Below are positions 48,102 to 57,741 of a DNA stretch of 64,000 bases, in pieces. The notes below the pieces were generated by a model that was given only the letters and a program-made list of their open reading frames with translations, made no database searches and was not told where the DNA came from. Source of the stretch: Sphingomonas pokkalii (GTDB lineage Bacteria; Pseudomonadota; Alphaproteobacteria; Sphingomonadales; Sphingomonadaceae); NCBI RefSeq assembly GCF_003096275.1, contig NZ_QENQ01000001.1:3618009-3682008 (forward strand), written 5' to 3'. The translations under genes and the position numbers were made by a program. Within the stretch, counting starts at the first letter, position 1; each line of letters starts with the position of its first letter.

Positions 48102-49211
48102 ATGGCAGAACCCATGACCCAATCGCTAGCCTTCGAACTTCCGGACGCCGATGTCTCGGCGACGGTCGCGCGCATCCGGCTTTCGGGCGTTCCGGACGAC
48201 CGCGCGATGCTGCGCGCTGCCGCGGAGCTTACCCGCGACCTGCACACGCCGAACAAGGCGCTCTACTGGACCGATTGCCTACTCTCCGCAGCGATCGGCT
48301 ATGCCGGCATGGCAACGGCGATGTTTGCTGCGTCGCCCTGGGTGGCGGTGATCGGCGGCGTGATCGCGGTACTCGCGCTGTATCGTGCCGAACTGTTCAT
48401 TCACGAGATCACGCACCTGAAGCATTCGCTGCTGCCGGGTTTTCGCTTCGGCTGGAACATGCTGGTAGGCATCCCGCTTCTGCTGCCGTCGTTCATGTAC
48501 GAGGGCATCCACACGATCCACCATGCCCGAACCCGCTACGGCACCGATCAGGATCCCGAATATCTGCCGCTGGCGCGGATGAAGCCGTGGACGCTGCCAC
48601 TTTTCCTGCTCGTCTCGGTGCTGATGCCGATCGGCTTGCTGCTGCGCTTTGCGCTGCTCTCGCCGTTGTCGCTGGTCTTCCCGAAGCTGCGCCGTCTGGT
48701 CGTGGCGCGCTATTCGGGGCTGCAGATCAACCCGGCGTTCGAGCGCCGCGAACCCGAAGGCGAGTTCCGCCGCCAGTGGTTCTGGCAGGAACTGGGCGCC
48801 AGCCTGTTCGCGATCACGCTGATCGGCGTCACCGTCGCGGGTATTCTGCCGCTGCGTGCCTTCCTTGCCTATATTGCCATCGTCGCCGCCTCGGCGGTGC
48901 TGAACCAGGTCCGCACGCTGGTCGCGCATCTGTGGGAAAACGAAGGCGAGCCGCTGACCGTGACGGCGCAGTATCTCGATAGCGTCAACGTGCCGGAGCC
49001 AGGCTTCCTGCCCTATCTCTGGGCGCCGGTGGGCCTTCGCTATCACGCGCTGCACCATCTTCTGCCGGCGGTGCCATACCATTCGCTCGGCGAGGCGCAT
49101 CGCCGGCTGGCGGCGGCGCTGGACCCCAGCTCCGCCTATCACAAGGCGAACTATCCCACGCTTTCCGGCCTGGTGGTGAAGCTGGCCCAGGGCACGATGC
49201 GCCAGCGCTGA
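48102..49211 (+). CDS. Fatty acid desaturase/hydroxylase family membrane enzyme
   Basis: This di-iron membrane enzyme of 369 residues has the three histidine boxes HEITHLKH (about 102), HTIHHARTRYG (about 140) and HALHHLLP (about 312), plus at least four membrane segments. It should desaturate or hydroxylate a lipid acyl or long-chain-base chain. Its divergent position next to the ceramide synthase candidate suggests a sphingolipid-related substrate, but a general fatty acid desaturase is equally possible. ATG 48102 has a weak ribosome site; ATG 48114 is an alternative. Confidence 0.82.
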   Translation: MAEPMTQSLAFELPDADVSATVARIRLSGVPDDRAMLRAAAELTRDLHTPNKALYWTDCLLSAAIGYAGMATAMFAASPWVAVIGGVIAVLALYRAELFIHEITHLKHSLLPGFRFGWNMLVGIPLLLPSFMYEGIHTIHHARTRYGTDQDPEYLPLARMKPWTLPLFLLVSVLMPIGLLLRFALLSPLSLVFPKLRRLVVARYSGLQINPAFERREPEGEFRRQWFWQELGASLFAITLIGVTVAGILPLRAFLAYIAIVAASAVLNQVRTLVAHLWENEGEPLTVTAQYLDSVNVPEPGFLPYLWAPVGLRYHALHHLLPAVPYHSLGEAHRRLAAALDPSSAYHKANYPTLSGLVVKLAQGTMRQR

Positions 49212-49240
49212 TCGCGGCACCACGAACGAGGACGAAGGTG

Positions 49241-49276
49241 AAGGGCCGGGCACCGGGCGGTGTGCCGGCCCTTTTC
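49241..49276 (+). terminator. Terminator after the desaturase
   Basis: AAGGGCCGGGCACC (49241-49254) pairs with a small bulge with GGTGTGCCGGCCCTT (49259-49273), followed by TTCC. It lies about 30 bases past the desaturase stop. Confidence 0.65.
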
Positions 49277-49327
49277 CTTTGGGCCGGACCGGGGCTAGGT
49301 TCGCGCACCAGGCAGGAGGAGAGGGAT

Positions 49328-50119
49328 ATGCGGGCGAAATTCTTGGCAGCGGCGCTGTGGGGATGCTTGGTCGCGGCGCTGCCGGCGGATGCGCAGACCC
49401 GTTGGCCGCATGGTGCCAAGGCTGCCGTGGTGCTGACCTATGACGACGCCCTGGAATCGCAGCTCGCCAACGCGATCCCGGCATTGGACGCCGCAGGGCT
49501 GAAGGGCACCTTCTTTCTCGCGAACGTGAAGGAGAAGGATGTCGAGCGTTGGCGGCGCGTCGCGGCGAGCGGGCATGAACTCGCGAACCACACCATCTTC
49601 CACCCTTGCACGCACGACATCTATCCCGCCGACCCGCGCTATGTGAGCGAAGCCTACACCTCGACGAGCATGTTACGCGAGATCGCCCAGGCGAATGTGC
49701 TGCTGCGGGCGCTGGACGGGAGGGATCATCACGGCTTCGCCACGCCGTGCGGACAGAGTCTGGCCGGTGGCAAGGACTATCTGGAGGATCTGCGCAAGGC
49801 GGGGCTCGTAACCTATGTCCGCGGCGTGACCGATACGCCGGCCGACGCACGGGCGAACGTGGCGAAGGCGGATCCGATGCACGTGCCCTCGCGGCCGTTC
49901 GACCAGGGCGCGACGGCGGAGAAGATGATCGCCTATGTCCGCGAGGCGGAGCAGGGCGGGGGCTGGGCGGTGTTCCTGTTCCATGGGGTCGGCGGGGATT
50001 ATTCCGTCGTGCCAGATGCGGAGCACCGCAAGTTCGTCGCCTGGCTGGCCCGGCATCGTGCCGAGCTGTGGGTGACGACGCTGCAGGGGGCGCTGGCATG
50101 GGCAAAGGCCCATCCCTGA
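49328..50119 (+). CDS. Secreted polysaccharide deacetylase family protein
   Basis: This NodB-fold carbohydrate esterase has a signal peptide (about 1-22, ending PADAQT). The metal and catalytic motifs are VVLTYDDALESQ (Asp pair), HELANHTIFHPC (His pair) and FATPCGQS, with a late LFHGVGGDY. The length is 263. The acetyl sugar it acts on, or another N-acyl compound, cannot be read off. GGAGGAGAGGG precedes ATG 49328. It is convergent with the gene at 50186. Confidence 0.85.
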   Translation: MRAKFLAAALWGCLVAALPADAQTRWPHGAKAAVVLTYDDALESQLANAIPALDAAGLKGTFFLANVKEKDVERWRRVAASGHELANHTIFHPCTHDIYPADPRYVSEAYTSTSMLREIAQANVLLRALDGRDHHGFATPCGQSLAGGKDYLEDLRKAGLVTYVRGVTDTPADARANVAKADPMHVPSRPFDQGATAEKMIAYVREAEQGGGWAVFLFHGVGGDYSVVPDAEHRKFVAWLARHRAELWVTTLQGALAWAKAHP

Positions 50120-50185
50120 GCGGCTGTACGCGGACGGCGAAGCGGCGGGCCGTCACCGTGGGGCAACGTCACGTCATCTCGATCT

Positions 50186-51280
50186 TCAGGGTTTCTCACT
50201 GCGGCGGAGCCGGAGCGCCGACCAGGGAATAATCGCCCAATCCGGTGCGTCGCAGGCGCGCTGGACGCGGGCGAAATAGGCGCCCAGCCACAGGCCCTTC
50301 TCTGACAGCGCCCAGCTGGGGTAATGCCAGACCTCAGCGTCCGCATAGTTGCATGCGTCGTCGTCGCCGGGGCCTGGTGGCGTCATTTCGGCAGGATGAT
50401 AGTGCTTGAGCAGTGCCACGACGCCCGGTGCGAAGGTCTCGCTGCGATAGCCATACCAGCCGGTGCTCTCTTCGGGAGGAATCGGCCCGGAGCCAAACCG
50501 CAGCAGTTCGTCGAGCTTCAGTTCGCGCCCGGTGCGCATGTCATAGCTGAAGCCGGTCGTCCCGAAGTCGGGATGGGCCGTCCCCGCGCAGCTCCAACTG
50601 GCATTCCAGAGATAGCTGAGGTGATTGTCGCCCAGCCAGGGCCGCTGTGCTTTGGCGGTGTCGGTGCCGGGCTGTCCCTCGTACCCGGTGCACGCGAACC
50701 AGGCCGAAACGGCGGCCCAATGGTTGCGGGCGAGGGCGCGGTTTACCGCTGCCGTCGCCGGCGCCGCATAGCCGCGCTCGACTCGGAACAGCCGGATTCC
50801 CGAAAGCGGCTCGCGATACCAGCGAATCGTCCTGCCGCCGATCGTCTCCGTCCTTTGTGACGTGAGCTGCAGGCCGGCAAGGTGCCAACGCTCATAGGTG
50901 CTCAATTTGGCCGGCAGGTCGGCCGGGAGAGGGGCGGGCGTGCCGGCCGGATGGAGGCGGACGGGCAATCGTCGGCCTTTTGCGGTGGTCAGGGTGCCGC
51001 CAAGGGCTGCGCCGTCGCGCGTCAGGTGCAGCGTATCACCGGTCGTCCGCGATTGCAGGTCCAGCGTCCGGCCGTGCACCGTACCGGAGAGGTCGATATC
51101 GAGGCGCACGCTGCGGTAGAAATACCGGCCGGAAGCTGTGTCCTTGTCCTCCTCAAGGGCCATCACCACCGCCGCGGTGCCGACGGTCCCCTCGTAGGTT
51201 CGTTCTGAACCGGCCCATGCGTTCGCCGGCACGAGCGCCAGAAACGTCGCTGCCAGAACGCGCGCGCCCGGCCGCTGCAT
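50186..51280 (-). CDS. Secreted protein of unknown function (possible RsiV/DUF3298-like end)
   Basis: This exported protein of about 364 residues has a signal peptide (VLAATFLALVPANAWAGS). The first third forms a beta-rich segment starting RTYEGTVGTAAVVMAL. The C-terminal part FSYDMRTGRELKLDELLRFG, shown as FSYDMRTGREL and KLDELL, resembles the DUF3298/RsiV-type domain. No catalytic motif is seen. The ATG lies in an ATGATGA overlap with the lptG stop, with GGAGG upstream, so it is coupled to lptFG. Whether it works in LPS export is unknown. Confidence 0.65.
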   Translation of the reverse strand: MQRPGARVLAATFLALVPANAWAGSERTYEGTVGTAAVVMALEEDKDTASGRYFYRSVRLDIDLSGTVHGRTLDLQSRTTGDTLHLTRDGAALGGTLTTAKGRRLPVRLHPAGTPAPLPADLPAKLSTYERWHLAGLQLTSQRTETIGGRTIRWYREPLSGIRLFRVERGYAAPATAAVNRALARNHWAAVSAWFACTGYEGQPGTDTAKAQRPWLGDNHLSYLWNASWSCAGTAHPDFGTTGFSYDMRTGRELKLDELLRFGSGPIPPEESTGWYGYRSETFAPGVVALLKHYHPAEMTPPGPGDDDACNYADAEVWHYPSWALSEKGLWLGAYFARVQRACDAPDWAIIPWSALRLRRSEKP

Positions 51281-52377
51281 CATTCCTCCGTGCGCAGCAG
51301 CACGGCCTCGCCGATCATCAGGAACAGCAGGAACGGTGCCCATGCGGCGAGGAAGGGCGGGTAGGCGCCCAGATTGCCCATGGCGAGCGCGAAATTGTCC
51401 GCGACGAAATAGAGGAAACCCAGCGCCATCCCGATCACCACCCGGACGAACAGCTTGCCCGACCGCGCCAGACCGAAGGCCGAGACCGCGCCCAGCAGTG
51501 GCATCAGAAACGCGGAAAGCGGGCCGGACAGCTTGTGCCACAGCGAACCTTCCAACGCCTTGGTCGGCCGCCCGGCTTCCTTCAGCTCCTGGATCGCCGC
51601 GCGCAACTCGCCGAAGGACATGGAATCGGGATCGACATGGGCCAGGGTGAACTGATCCGGTCGGACGCCCTGGCCGATGATCGTCGTGCCGATCGTCGAT
51701 ATGGTGCCGCTGGCCACGTCGAAGCGCTTCGCGCCATCGACGCGCCAGGCACTGCCCGCATAGACGCCGTGCTTCGCGCCGAGCACCGAGGTGAGCGAAC
51801 CGTTGGTCCGTTCATAGACGATGATGTCATAGAGCTGGGCGGCCGTGCCCTTGCCCTTGATCTGCTTCACTTCGATCAGGTTGCCGCCGGCCTGCACCCA
51901 CACATTGGCACGGTCGCCGCGGTCGACGGGAAGGGGGGCGTAGTCCACCTTCTTCCACTGCTCGAGCGTGGCCGTAGCGCGGCTGACGATGCGGTCGTTG
52001 AAGGTGAAGGACAGGCCCGCGACGACGAGGCCGGAAAGCATCAGCGGCGCGAGGACCTGGTGTGCCGAAAGGCCGCCCGACTTGAGCGCGATGATTTCGC
52101 TGTTCTGGTTGAGCTGGGCGAGGGTGAAGATTGCCCCGCCCAGCACCGAATAGGGCAGGAAGGTCTGGACGATCTGCGGTACGCGAAGCGTCACATACAC
52201 CCAGATCTGGGCATTGCCGTTGCCCGGATGCGCCAGGATCGCGGCCGATTCGCTCAGCAGGTCGAGCGAGGTGAGCACCAGCACGAGCGCGCCGAGCAGG
52301 GCGAAGGTGCGGACGACGAACAGCCGCGCCATGTACAGCGACATGGTGGGGGAGGGGAACCACGCCCGCACGCTCAT
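51280..52377 (-). CDS. lptG: LPS export ABC permease LptG
   Basis: LptG pairs with LptF in the LptB2FG transporter that extracts lipopolysaccharide (or, in some sphingomonads, related glycolipids) from the inner membrane. It has the YjgP/YjgQ layout: three N-terminal spans, a periplasmic beta-jellyroll (about 130-265) and three C-terminal spans. The length is 365. Its ATG overlaps the lptF stop by four bases. Confidence 0.9.
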   Translation of the reverse strand: MSVRAWFPSPTMSLYMARLFVVRTFALLGALVLVLTSLDLLSESAAILAHPGNGNAQIWVYVTLRVPQIVQTFLPYSVLGGAIFTLAQLNQNSEIIALKSGGLSAHQVLAPLMLSGLVVAGLSFTFNDRIVSRATATLEQWKKVDYAPLPVDRGDRANVWVQAGGNLIEVKQIKGKGTAAQLYDIIVYERTNGSLTSVLGAKHGVYAGSAWRVDGAKRFDVASGTISTIGTTIIGQGVRPDQFTLAHVDPDSMSFGELRAAIQELKEAGRPTKALEGSLWHKLSGPLSAFLMPLLGAVSAFGLARSGKLFVRVVIGMALGFLYFVADNFALAMGNLGAYPPFLAAWAPFLLFLMIGEAVLLRTEE

Positions 52378-53582
52378 TGGCCGGACTCCACCTTGCGGCG
52401 CCGCCGGTTGCCCGGCATCAGCCGGCCAATCAGCTTGCCGGCCTTGGCGAATACCCGCTCCAGCGCGCCGATGGGCTGGCCGCCGGGCACATAGGCAACG
52501 GTATAGTACATCCAGATCGTGAGCCCGGCAAAGATCGAAAAGGGCACCCATAGCGCGATGATGGGATCGATCAGCCCCAGGCTGCCCACGCCCTGAGCAT
52601 ATTCGTTCACCTTGTGATAGGTGACGATCATCAGGATCGACAGGAATACACCCAGCATCGAGGTGGAGCGTTTCGGCGGAATACCCAGCGCAACCGCGAG
52701 CATCGGCAGCAGGAACATCGTCGTCACTTCCGCCATGCGATAATGGAAGGCGGAACGACTGGTTTCGCGTTCGACGGCGTCCGCCGCGCGGCTGCGGCCG
52801 ATCACCGCCAGTTCCGGCAGGGTCCGTTCCAGATTGCTGTCGCCGCGTTTGCGGAACTGCTCATATTTTGGAAGCGGGATCGGCAGATTGTGGCTGCTGA
52901 AGGTCAGCACCCGCGGCACCGGCGAACTCTTGTCCTGGTGAACGAGCGTGCCGTTGGTCAGGCGGAAGATAATCGTGTCGGGATCGTCCGACCGCAGGAA
53001 CTGCCCCTTCGCGGCCGTCACCGCCAGCGGTGTGCCGTCCGATGCGGTCATCCGAACGAAGATGCCGCGCAGGTCGCGTCCTTCGTCCTGGCTCGATTCG
53101 ATGCGCAGCGTCATCTTCGAACCGAAGTTGGTGAACTCGCCAACCTTGATCGACGCGCCCAGCGCACCGGACCGCAGTTCGAAGCGGAGCTGCTCGTAAT
53201 TGTAGCGCGAGGTGGGCTGGATGAAGCCGACGATCGCGAAGTTCGCCACCGCCAGCACGATCGCGTACATATAGGGGACGCGCAGCAGCCGGGTGTAGCT
53301 GACCCCGACGGCGCGCAGCACGTCCAGCTCGGAACTGGTGGCCAGGCGGCGGAACGCCAGCAGGATGCCCAGCATCAGGCCGATCGGAATGCCGAGGCCG
53401 AGATATTCGGGAAGCAGATTGGCGAGCATCCGCCACACCACGCTGACCGGGCCGCCTTCGGTCGCGACGAACTCGAACAGCCGGAGCATCCGATCCAGCA
53501 CGAGCAGCATCGCGGAGATGATCAGGGTGGAGATCAGCGGCACCGCGATCAGCCGCGCCATATAGCGATCGATCGAATTCAT
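52374..53582 (-). CDS. lptF: LPS export ABC permease LptF
   Basis: LptF is the other permease of the LptB2FG complex. It begins MNSIDRYMARLIAVPLIST, typical for the family, has six membrane segments and a periplasmic domain of about 130-265, and is 402 residues long. The ATPase LptB is not in the window. It is divergent from obgE, with about 190 bases between starts. Confidence 0.9.
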   Translation of the reverse strand: MNSIDRYMARLIAVPLISTLIISAMLLVLDRMLRLFEFVATEGGPVSVVWRMLANLLPEYLGLGIPIGLMLGILLAFRRLATSSELDVLRAVGVSYTRLLRVPYMYAIVLAVANFAIVGFIQPTSRYNYEQLRFELRSGALGASIKVGEFTNFGSKMTLRIESSQDEGRDLRGIFVRMTASDGTPLAVTAAKGQFLRSDDPDTIIFRLTNGTLVHQDKSSPVPRVLTFSSHNLPIPLPKYEQFRKRGDSNLERTLPELAVIGRSRAADAVERETSRSAFHYRMAEVTTMFLLPMLAVALGIPPKRSTSMLGVFLSILMIVTYHKVNEYAQGVGSLGLIDPIIALWVPFSIFAGLTIWMYYTVAYVPGGQPIGALERVFAKAGKLIGRLMPGNRRRRKVESGQ

Positions 53583-53771
53583 GCTGTCCGCTGAACGTCC
53601 TTCGAGCTGGGATCCTTCCGCCCATGAAACGGAAAAAGGGCGGAAATGATCCGGTCGCGTATAGCGGTGCTGAACGCCGATGCCACCCGGAAAGTGTCAT
53701 CCGCCGGTCGGCATTCGGGGAAAGCCACCGCCGGGGGTGACGGAATCGCGGCGAACGTCTATGGCCCCGCG

Positions 53772-54827
53772 ATGCACTTCCTCGATCAAGCCAAGATTTT
53801 TGTCCGCTCCGGCACCGGCGGACCTGGCGCCGTGAGCTTCCGGCGCGAAAAGTACATCGAATATGGTGGTCCGGACGGCGGCAATGGCGGTAAGGGCGGC
53901 GATATCATTTTTGAAGCTGTCGCCGGCCTCAACACGCTGATCGATTTCCGTTATACCCAGCATTTCCGGGCGCCGCGCGGCAGCGGCGGATCGGGTTCGA
54001 ACCGCACGGGCGCCGGTGGCGAAGACCTGGTGATCAAGGTGCCGGTGGGCACCCAGGTGCTCGCCGACGATGAGGAGCGGACGCTGCTGCTCGACCTGAC
54101 CAAGGAAGGCGAGCGCGTGGTGTTCCTGCGCGGCGGCGATGGCGGCCGGGGCAATGCCAGCTACAAGACCTCCACCAACCGCGCGCCCCGCCAGCACGGC
54201 ACCGGCTGGCCCAGCGAAGAGGCCTGGGTATGGCTGCGGCTGAAGCTGCTTGCCGATGCCGGCCTTGTCGGCCTTCCCAATGCGGGCAAGTCCACCTTCA
54301 TCAACGCGGTGACCAACGCGCAGGCAAAGGTGGGTGAATATGCCTTCACCACCACCCGGCCGCAGCTGGGCGTGGTCCGTCACAAGGGCCAGGAATTTGT
54401 GATCGCGGATATCCCTGGCCTGATCCAGGGCGCCGCGGAAGGTGCCGGCATCGGCGACCGCTTCCTCGGCCATATCGAGCGGTGCCGTGTGCTGCTGCAC
54501 CTGATCGACGCGAACGACGAGGACGTCGCCACCAGCTATCGAATCGTCCGTGACGAACTGGAAGCCTATGGCGCCGGTCTGGTCGACAAGCCGGTGGTCG
54601 TGGCGCTCAACAAGATCGACATGCTGGACGATGAACTGATCGCGGCGCTTTCGGCCGAGCTGGAGGAGGCCAGCGGCGCGCAGGTGATCCCCATCTCCGG
54701 CGCGGCGGGCACCGGGGTCGACTGGGTACTCGATCAGTTGCTGGAAGCGATCCGACCGGGCGAGGGCGAAGCGCGCGAAATTGCCGCCGATGACGATCAG
54801 GAACCCGTTGAATGGTCGCCGCTCTGA
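53772..54827 (+). CDS. obgE: GTPase ObgE/CgtA
   Basis: This essential GTPase acts in 50S ribosome assembly and stress signalling. It has the Gly-rich Obg domain (1-160), starting MHFLDQAKIFVRSGTGGPGA, followed by the G domain with GLPNAGKSTF (G1), DIPGLIQGA (G3) and NKID (G4). A short acidic C-terminal tail replaces the longer one of some species. ATG 53772 gives 351 residues; the upstream in-frame extension does not match the family. Confidence 0.94.
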   Translation: MHFLDQAKIFVRSGTGGPGAVSFRREKYIEYGGPDGGNGGKGGDIIFEAVAGLNTLIDFRYTQHFRAPRGSGGSGSNRTGAGGEDLVIKVPVGTQVLADDEERTLLLDLTKEGERVVFLRGGDGGRGNASYKTSTNRAPRQHGTGWPSEEAWVWLRLKLLADAGLVGLPNAGKSTFINAVTNAQAKVGEYAFTTTRPQLGVVRHKGQEFVIADIPGLIQGAAEGAGIGDRFLGHIERCRVLLHLIDANDEDVATSYRIVRDELEAYGAGLVDKPVVVALNKIDMLDDELIAALSAELEEASGAQVIPISGAAGTGVDWVLDQLLEAIRPGEGEAREIAADDDQEPVEWSPL

Positions 54828-54878
54828 CGCATTTCTAGGGCATTGCCAGCCCCCTGACTCGTTTCTGGAGGGCTGCTG

Positions 54879-55616
54879 ATGGGTGCTTTTGGCTGGATCC
54901 GCGTGCTGTTCGGCGCTCGGTCACAGGCGAAGGCGGACAAGGTCGCGCCGGTTGCCAGCCTCGCCGATCGCTCGGCGCAGGCGCGTGCGCGGTTCTGGGA
55001 ACGGCTGGGGCCGACCAGCGACCGCATCCTTTCGAGCGCGCCGGCGGGATCGCAGTGGCCCGGGGGGCACGAAGCCTATCGCCTCATCCACCGCGGCAGC
55101 GCGATCCTGCTCGCGACCGACGGGCTTTCCGATCCGATCGGCGATGCCGCCAATGCCAACGGGTTCGAGGTCGAACTCTTCATCGAAGGCATCGGCGAAG
55201 GCTCCACCGCGCCGGTGGCGGGCGATGGCTGGATGCTGGAAGTGTTGCGGCGGGTGGCAGCGATCGTCGCCGAAGAGCAGGGCATTCTCGGCCCCCTCGA
55301 TCGGCATGGGCCGATTCCTTTGGAACTGACCAACGTCTCCGCTTCGGCGGCGATTGCCGCGCGGATGCCGGCGCATTTTCTGACGGCGGACGATGTGCTG
55401 GGCGTGCTGATCGGCGGGCCGGAGCCCGATTTCGCGACTCGAATCGAAGACATGCCGTTATCGGCGGTCCGGGTCGTTCCCGTGGTGCTCCTGACGGCAG
55501 CCGAACTGGGCGAGATCCGTGCCGGCGATAGCGAAACCCGCGATGCGGTGGCCGGGCGGCTTGCCGCTGCCGGTGCGGGGCATTGCTGCGACCTCCAGCG
55601 CGAATCGATCGTCTGA
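54879..55616 (+). CDS. Suppressor-of-fused (SUFU) domain-like protein
   Basis: This 245-residue cytosolic protein resembles the SUFU family of bacteria, with the strand-turn motifs LLATDGLSDPIGD and GFEVELFIEG, and the late PEPDFATRIEDMPLSAVRVVPV, in parts. Bacterial SUFU proteins are often immunity proteins or unknown. No toxin is encoded next to it. Its place between obgE and proB, with GGAGG before ATG 54879, suggests a housekeeping location. The assignment is from pattern only. Confidence 0.6.
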   Translation: MGAFGWIRVLFGARSQAKADKVAPVASLADRSAQARARFWERLGPTSDRILSSAPAGSQWPGGHEAYRLIHRGSAILLATDGLSDPIGDAANANGFEVELFIEGIGEGSTAPVAGDGWMLEVLRRVAAIVAEEQGILGPLDRHGPIPLELTNVSASAAIAARMPAHFLTADDVLGVLIGGPEPDFATRIEDMPLSAVRVVPVVLLTAAELGEIRAGDSETRDAVAGRLAAAGAGHCCDLQRESIV

Positions 55617-55628
55617 TCGGGTTGGCAG

Positions 55629-56804
55629 ATGGCGAACCGCACCGCTAAGAGCGCAGCCATGTCTGCGCCCGCTGTCTCTGTCGATGCGATCGGTTTCGCG
55701 CCTTCCACATGTGGCAGGCTGGTCGTGAAGGTCGGATCGTCGCTGCTCGTGGATGCCGATGGGCAGGTGCGGCGCGATTGGCTGGCCGGCTTGGTTGCCG
55801 ATCTCGGCGCGCGCGCGCGGCAAGGTCAGCAGCTGGTCGTCGTTTCCTCCGGCGCGATCGCGCTCGGCGCGCGGCGCCTGAAGCTGCCCAAGGGGGGGCG
55901 TGCCAGCCTGGAAGACGCGCAGGCTGCCGCCGCGACGGGGCAGATCGCCTTGTCCAGCGTCTGGGCCGAATTGCTGCACGATCAGGGGCTAATCGCGGCG
56001 CAGATGCTGGTGACGCTGGACGATCTGGAAGACCGGCGACGCTATCTCAACGTATCGGCAACGCTGGATCGGCTGTTGCGGCTTGGTGTCGTGCCGGTGA
56101 TCAACGAGAATGATTCGGTCGCAACCGAAGAAATCCGGTTCGGAGACAATGATCGCCTGGCTGCACGCGTCGCGAGTGCGGCCAACGCCGATGGTGTGGT
56201 GTTGTTTTCAGACGTGGATGGCCTCTACACCGCCAACCCCAACACCAATCCGGATGCCGAACTGATCCCGCTGGTACCGATCATCGACGAGAAGATCGAA
56301 TCGATGGCCGATGCAGGCTCGGCCTCGGGCATGGGGTCCGGCGGCATGGTCTCGAAGATCGAGGCGGCGCGGATCGCCACGAGCGCCGGCGCGCATCTCG
56401 CCATTGCCGATGGGCGCGTCGTCCATCCCCTGGCGCGGCTGGCCGAAGGGGGGCGGGGAACCCTGTTCGTTGCCCAGAAGGGGGCGGCGGCGCGTAAGGC
56501 CTGGCTGCGCGGTGGGCTGACTGCAAAGGGGGCGATCCATATCGATAGCGGTGCGGCGCAGGCCCTGCGCGAAGGCCGCAGTCTGCTTTCGGCGGGCGCC
56601 ACGCGCGTCGAAGGGCGGTTCGCCCGCGGCGACCTGATCGTGGTGGTGGGCCCCGACGGCAAGCATATCGCGCGCGGCCTTGCCGAATATGGCCATGTCG
56701 ACGCCTCGCGCATCGTCGGGCGGCGGAGCGAGGAGGTGGGCGCGATCCTGGGCTATGCCCCCCGCAGCGCGCTGGTGCATCGCAGCCATATGGCGCTGCT
56801 GTGA
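55629..56804 (+). CDS. proB: Glutamate 5-kinase
   Basis: ProB catalyses the first step of proline synthesis. The amino-acid-kinase domain has VVKVGSSLLVD, VVSSGAIALGARRL and INENDSVATEEIRFGDND; the segment SGMGSGGMVSKIEAA is also typical. A C-terminal PUA domain (about 290-385) is present. The start may be 55629 or ATG 55659. It overlaps the next gene by four bases, which couples proline synthesis with the sphingolipid block. Confidence 0.93.
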   Translation: MANRTAKSAAMSAPAVSVDAIGFAPSTCGRLVVKVGSSLLVDADGQVRRDWLAGLVADLGARARQGQQLVVVSSGAIALGARRLKLPKGGRASLEDAQAAAATGQIALSSVWAELLHDQGLIAAQMLVTLDDLEDRRRYLNVSATLDRLLRLGVVPVINENDSVATEEIRFGDNDRLAARVASAANADGVVLFSDVDGLYTANPNTNPDAELIPLVPIIDEKIESMADAGSASGMGSGGMVSKIEAARIATSAGAHLAIADGRVVHPLARLAEGGRGTLFVAQKGAAARKAWLRGGLTAKGAIHIDSGAAQALREGRSLLSAGATRVEGRFARGDLIVVVGPDGKHIARGLAEYGHVDASRIVGRRSEEVGAILGYAPRSALVHRSHMALL

Positions 56805-57706
56805 GCGTTCTTGCCATCACCGGCGGGACCGGCTTCGTCGGATCCCGCCTGATCGATCTTGCGCTGGCGTCAGGGCATGCGGTGCGGGCGTTGACCCGGC
56901 GCGATCAGCCCGCGCGCGACGGCGTCACCTGGGTCCGCGGCGATCTTGACGCCACGGCTGCACTGGCGTCGCTTTGCGCCGGTGCAGATGCGGTGATCCA
57001 TGTCGCCGGCGTGGTGAATGCGCCGGATCGGGACGGCTTCGCGCGCGGCAACATCACCGGCACTGCCAACATGCTCGCGGCGGTCCAGGGGGCGGGCGTG
57101 CGTCGGTACGTGCACGTTTCCTCGCTCGCCAGTCGGGAGCCGCAGCTCTCCGCCTATGGCTGGTCGAAGGGCGAGGCGGACAAGTTGGTTCGTGCCTCGG
57201 GCCTCGACTGGACGATCGTCCGTCCACCGGCGATTTACGGCCCCGGCGACCTGGAGATGCTGGAGCTGTTCCGCGTCGCCCGCTTCGGGCTGGCGCTGCT
57301 GCCGCCGGGTGGCCGTATCTCGGTGATCGAGGTCGGCGATCTTGGGCGCCTGCTGCTGGGGCTCGCCGCTGCGGATCGCTTTCCCGGCGAGATCGATCCC
57401 GATGACGGGCGGGAAGGGGGCTGGAGCCATCCGGAATTCGCCCGCGCGATCGGCCGTGCAGTGGGGCGTCGGGTGCTTGCGCTGTCGCTGCCCAGGGCGA
57501 TGCTGATGGCTGGCGCCCATGTGGATCGGCTGCTGCGCGGCAGCAAGGCCAAGCTGACGCCGGACCGCGTGTCCTATTTCTGTCATCCCGACTGGGTGGC
57601 GAGCCCGGGCAACCGCCCTCCCGCCAATCTGTGGACGCCGCAGGTCGAAACCGAGGCCGGTTTGGCGGAAACGGCGCGTTGGTATCGCGCGGAGGGGCTG
57701 CTGTGA
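56801..57706 (+). CDS. NAD-dependent epimerase/dehydratase, CerR-like
   Basis: This extended short-chain dehydrogenase of 301 residues has the Rossmann motif ITGGTGFVGSRL and a catalytic Ser/Tyr/Lys set in HVSSLASREPQLSAYGWSKGEA (YGWSK core). Such a protein (CerR) reduces the 3-keto group in the Caulobacter ceramide pathway, and the linked acp and spt genes here support the same role. An NDP-sugar or hopanoid-type function cannot be excluded. It starts at a GTG inside the proB stop. Confidence 0.68.
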   Translation: MSVLAITGGTGFVGSRLIDLALASGHAVRALTRRDQPARDGVTWVRGDLDATAALASLCAGADAVIHVAGVVNAPDRDGFARGNITGTANMLAAVQGAGVRRYVHVSSLASREPQLSAYGWSKGEADKLVRASGLDWTIVRPPAIYGPGDLEMLELFRVARFGLALLPPGGRISVIEVGDLGRLLLGLAAADRFPGEIDPDDGREGGWSHPEFARAIGRAVGRRVLALSLPRAMLMAGAHVDRLLRGSKAKLTPDRVSYFCHPDWVASPGNRPPANLWTPQVETEAGLAETARWYRAEGLL

Positions 57707-57741
57707 GCGCCGAGGGCGCTTAACCATTCTATAAAGGGGGC

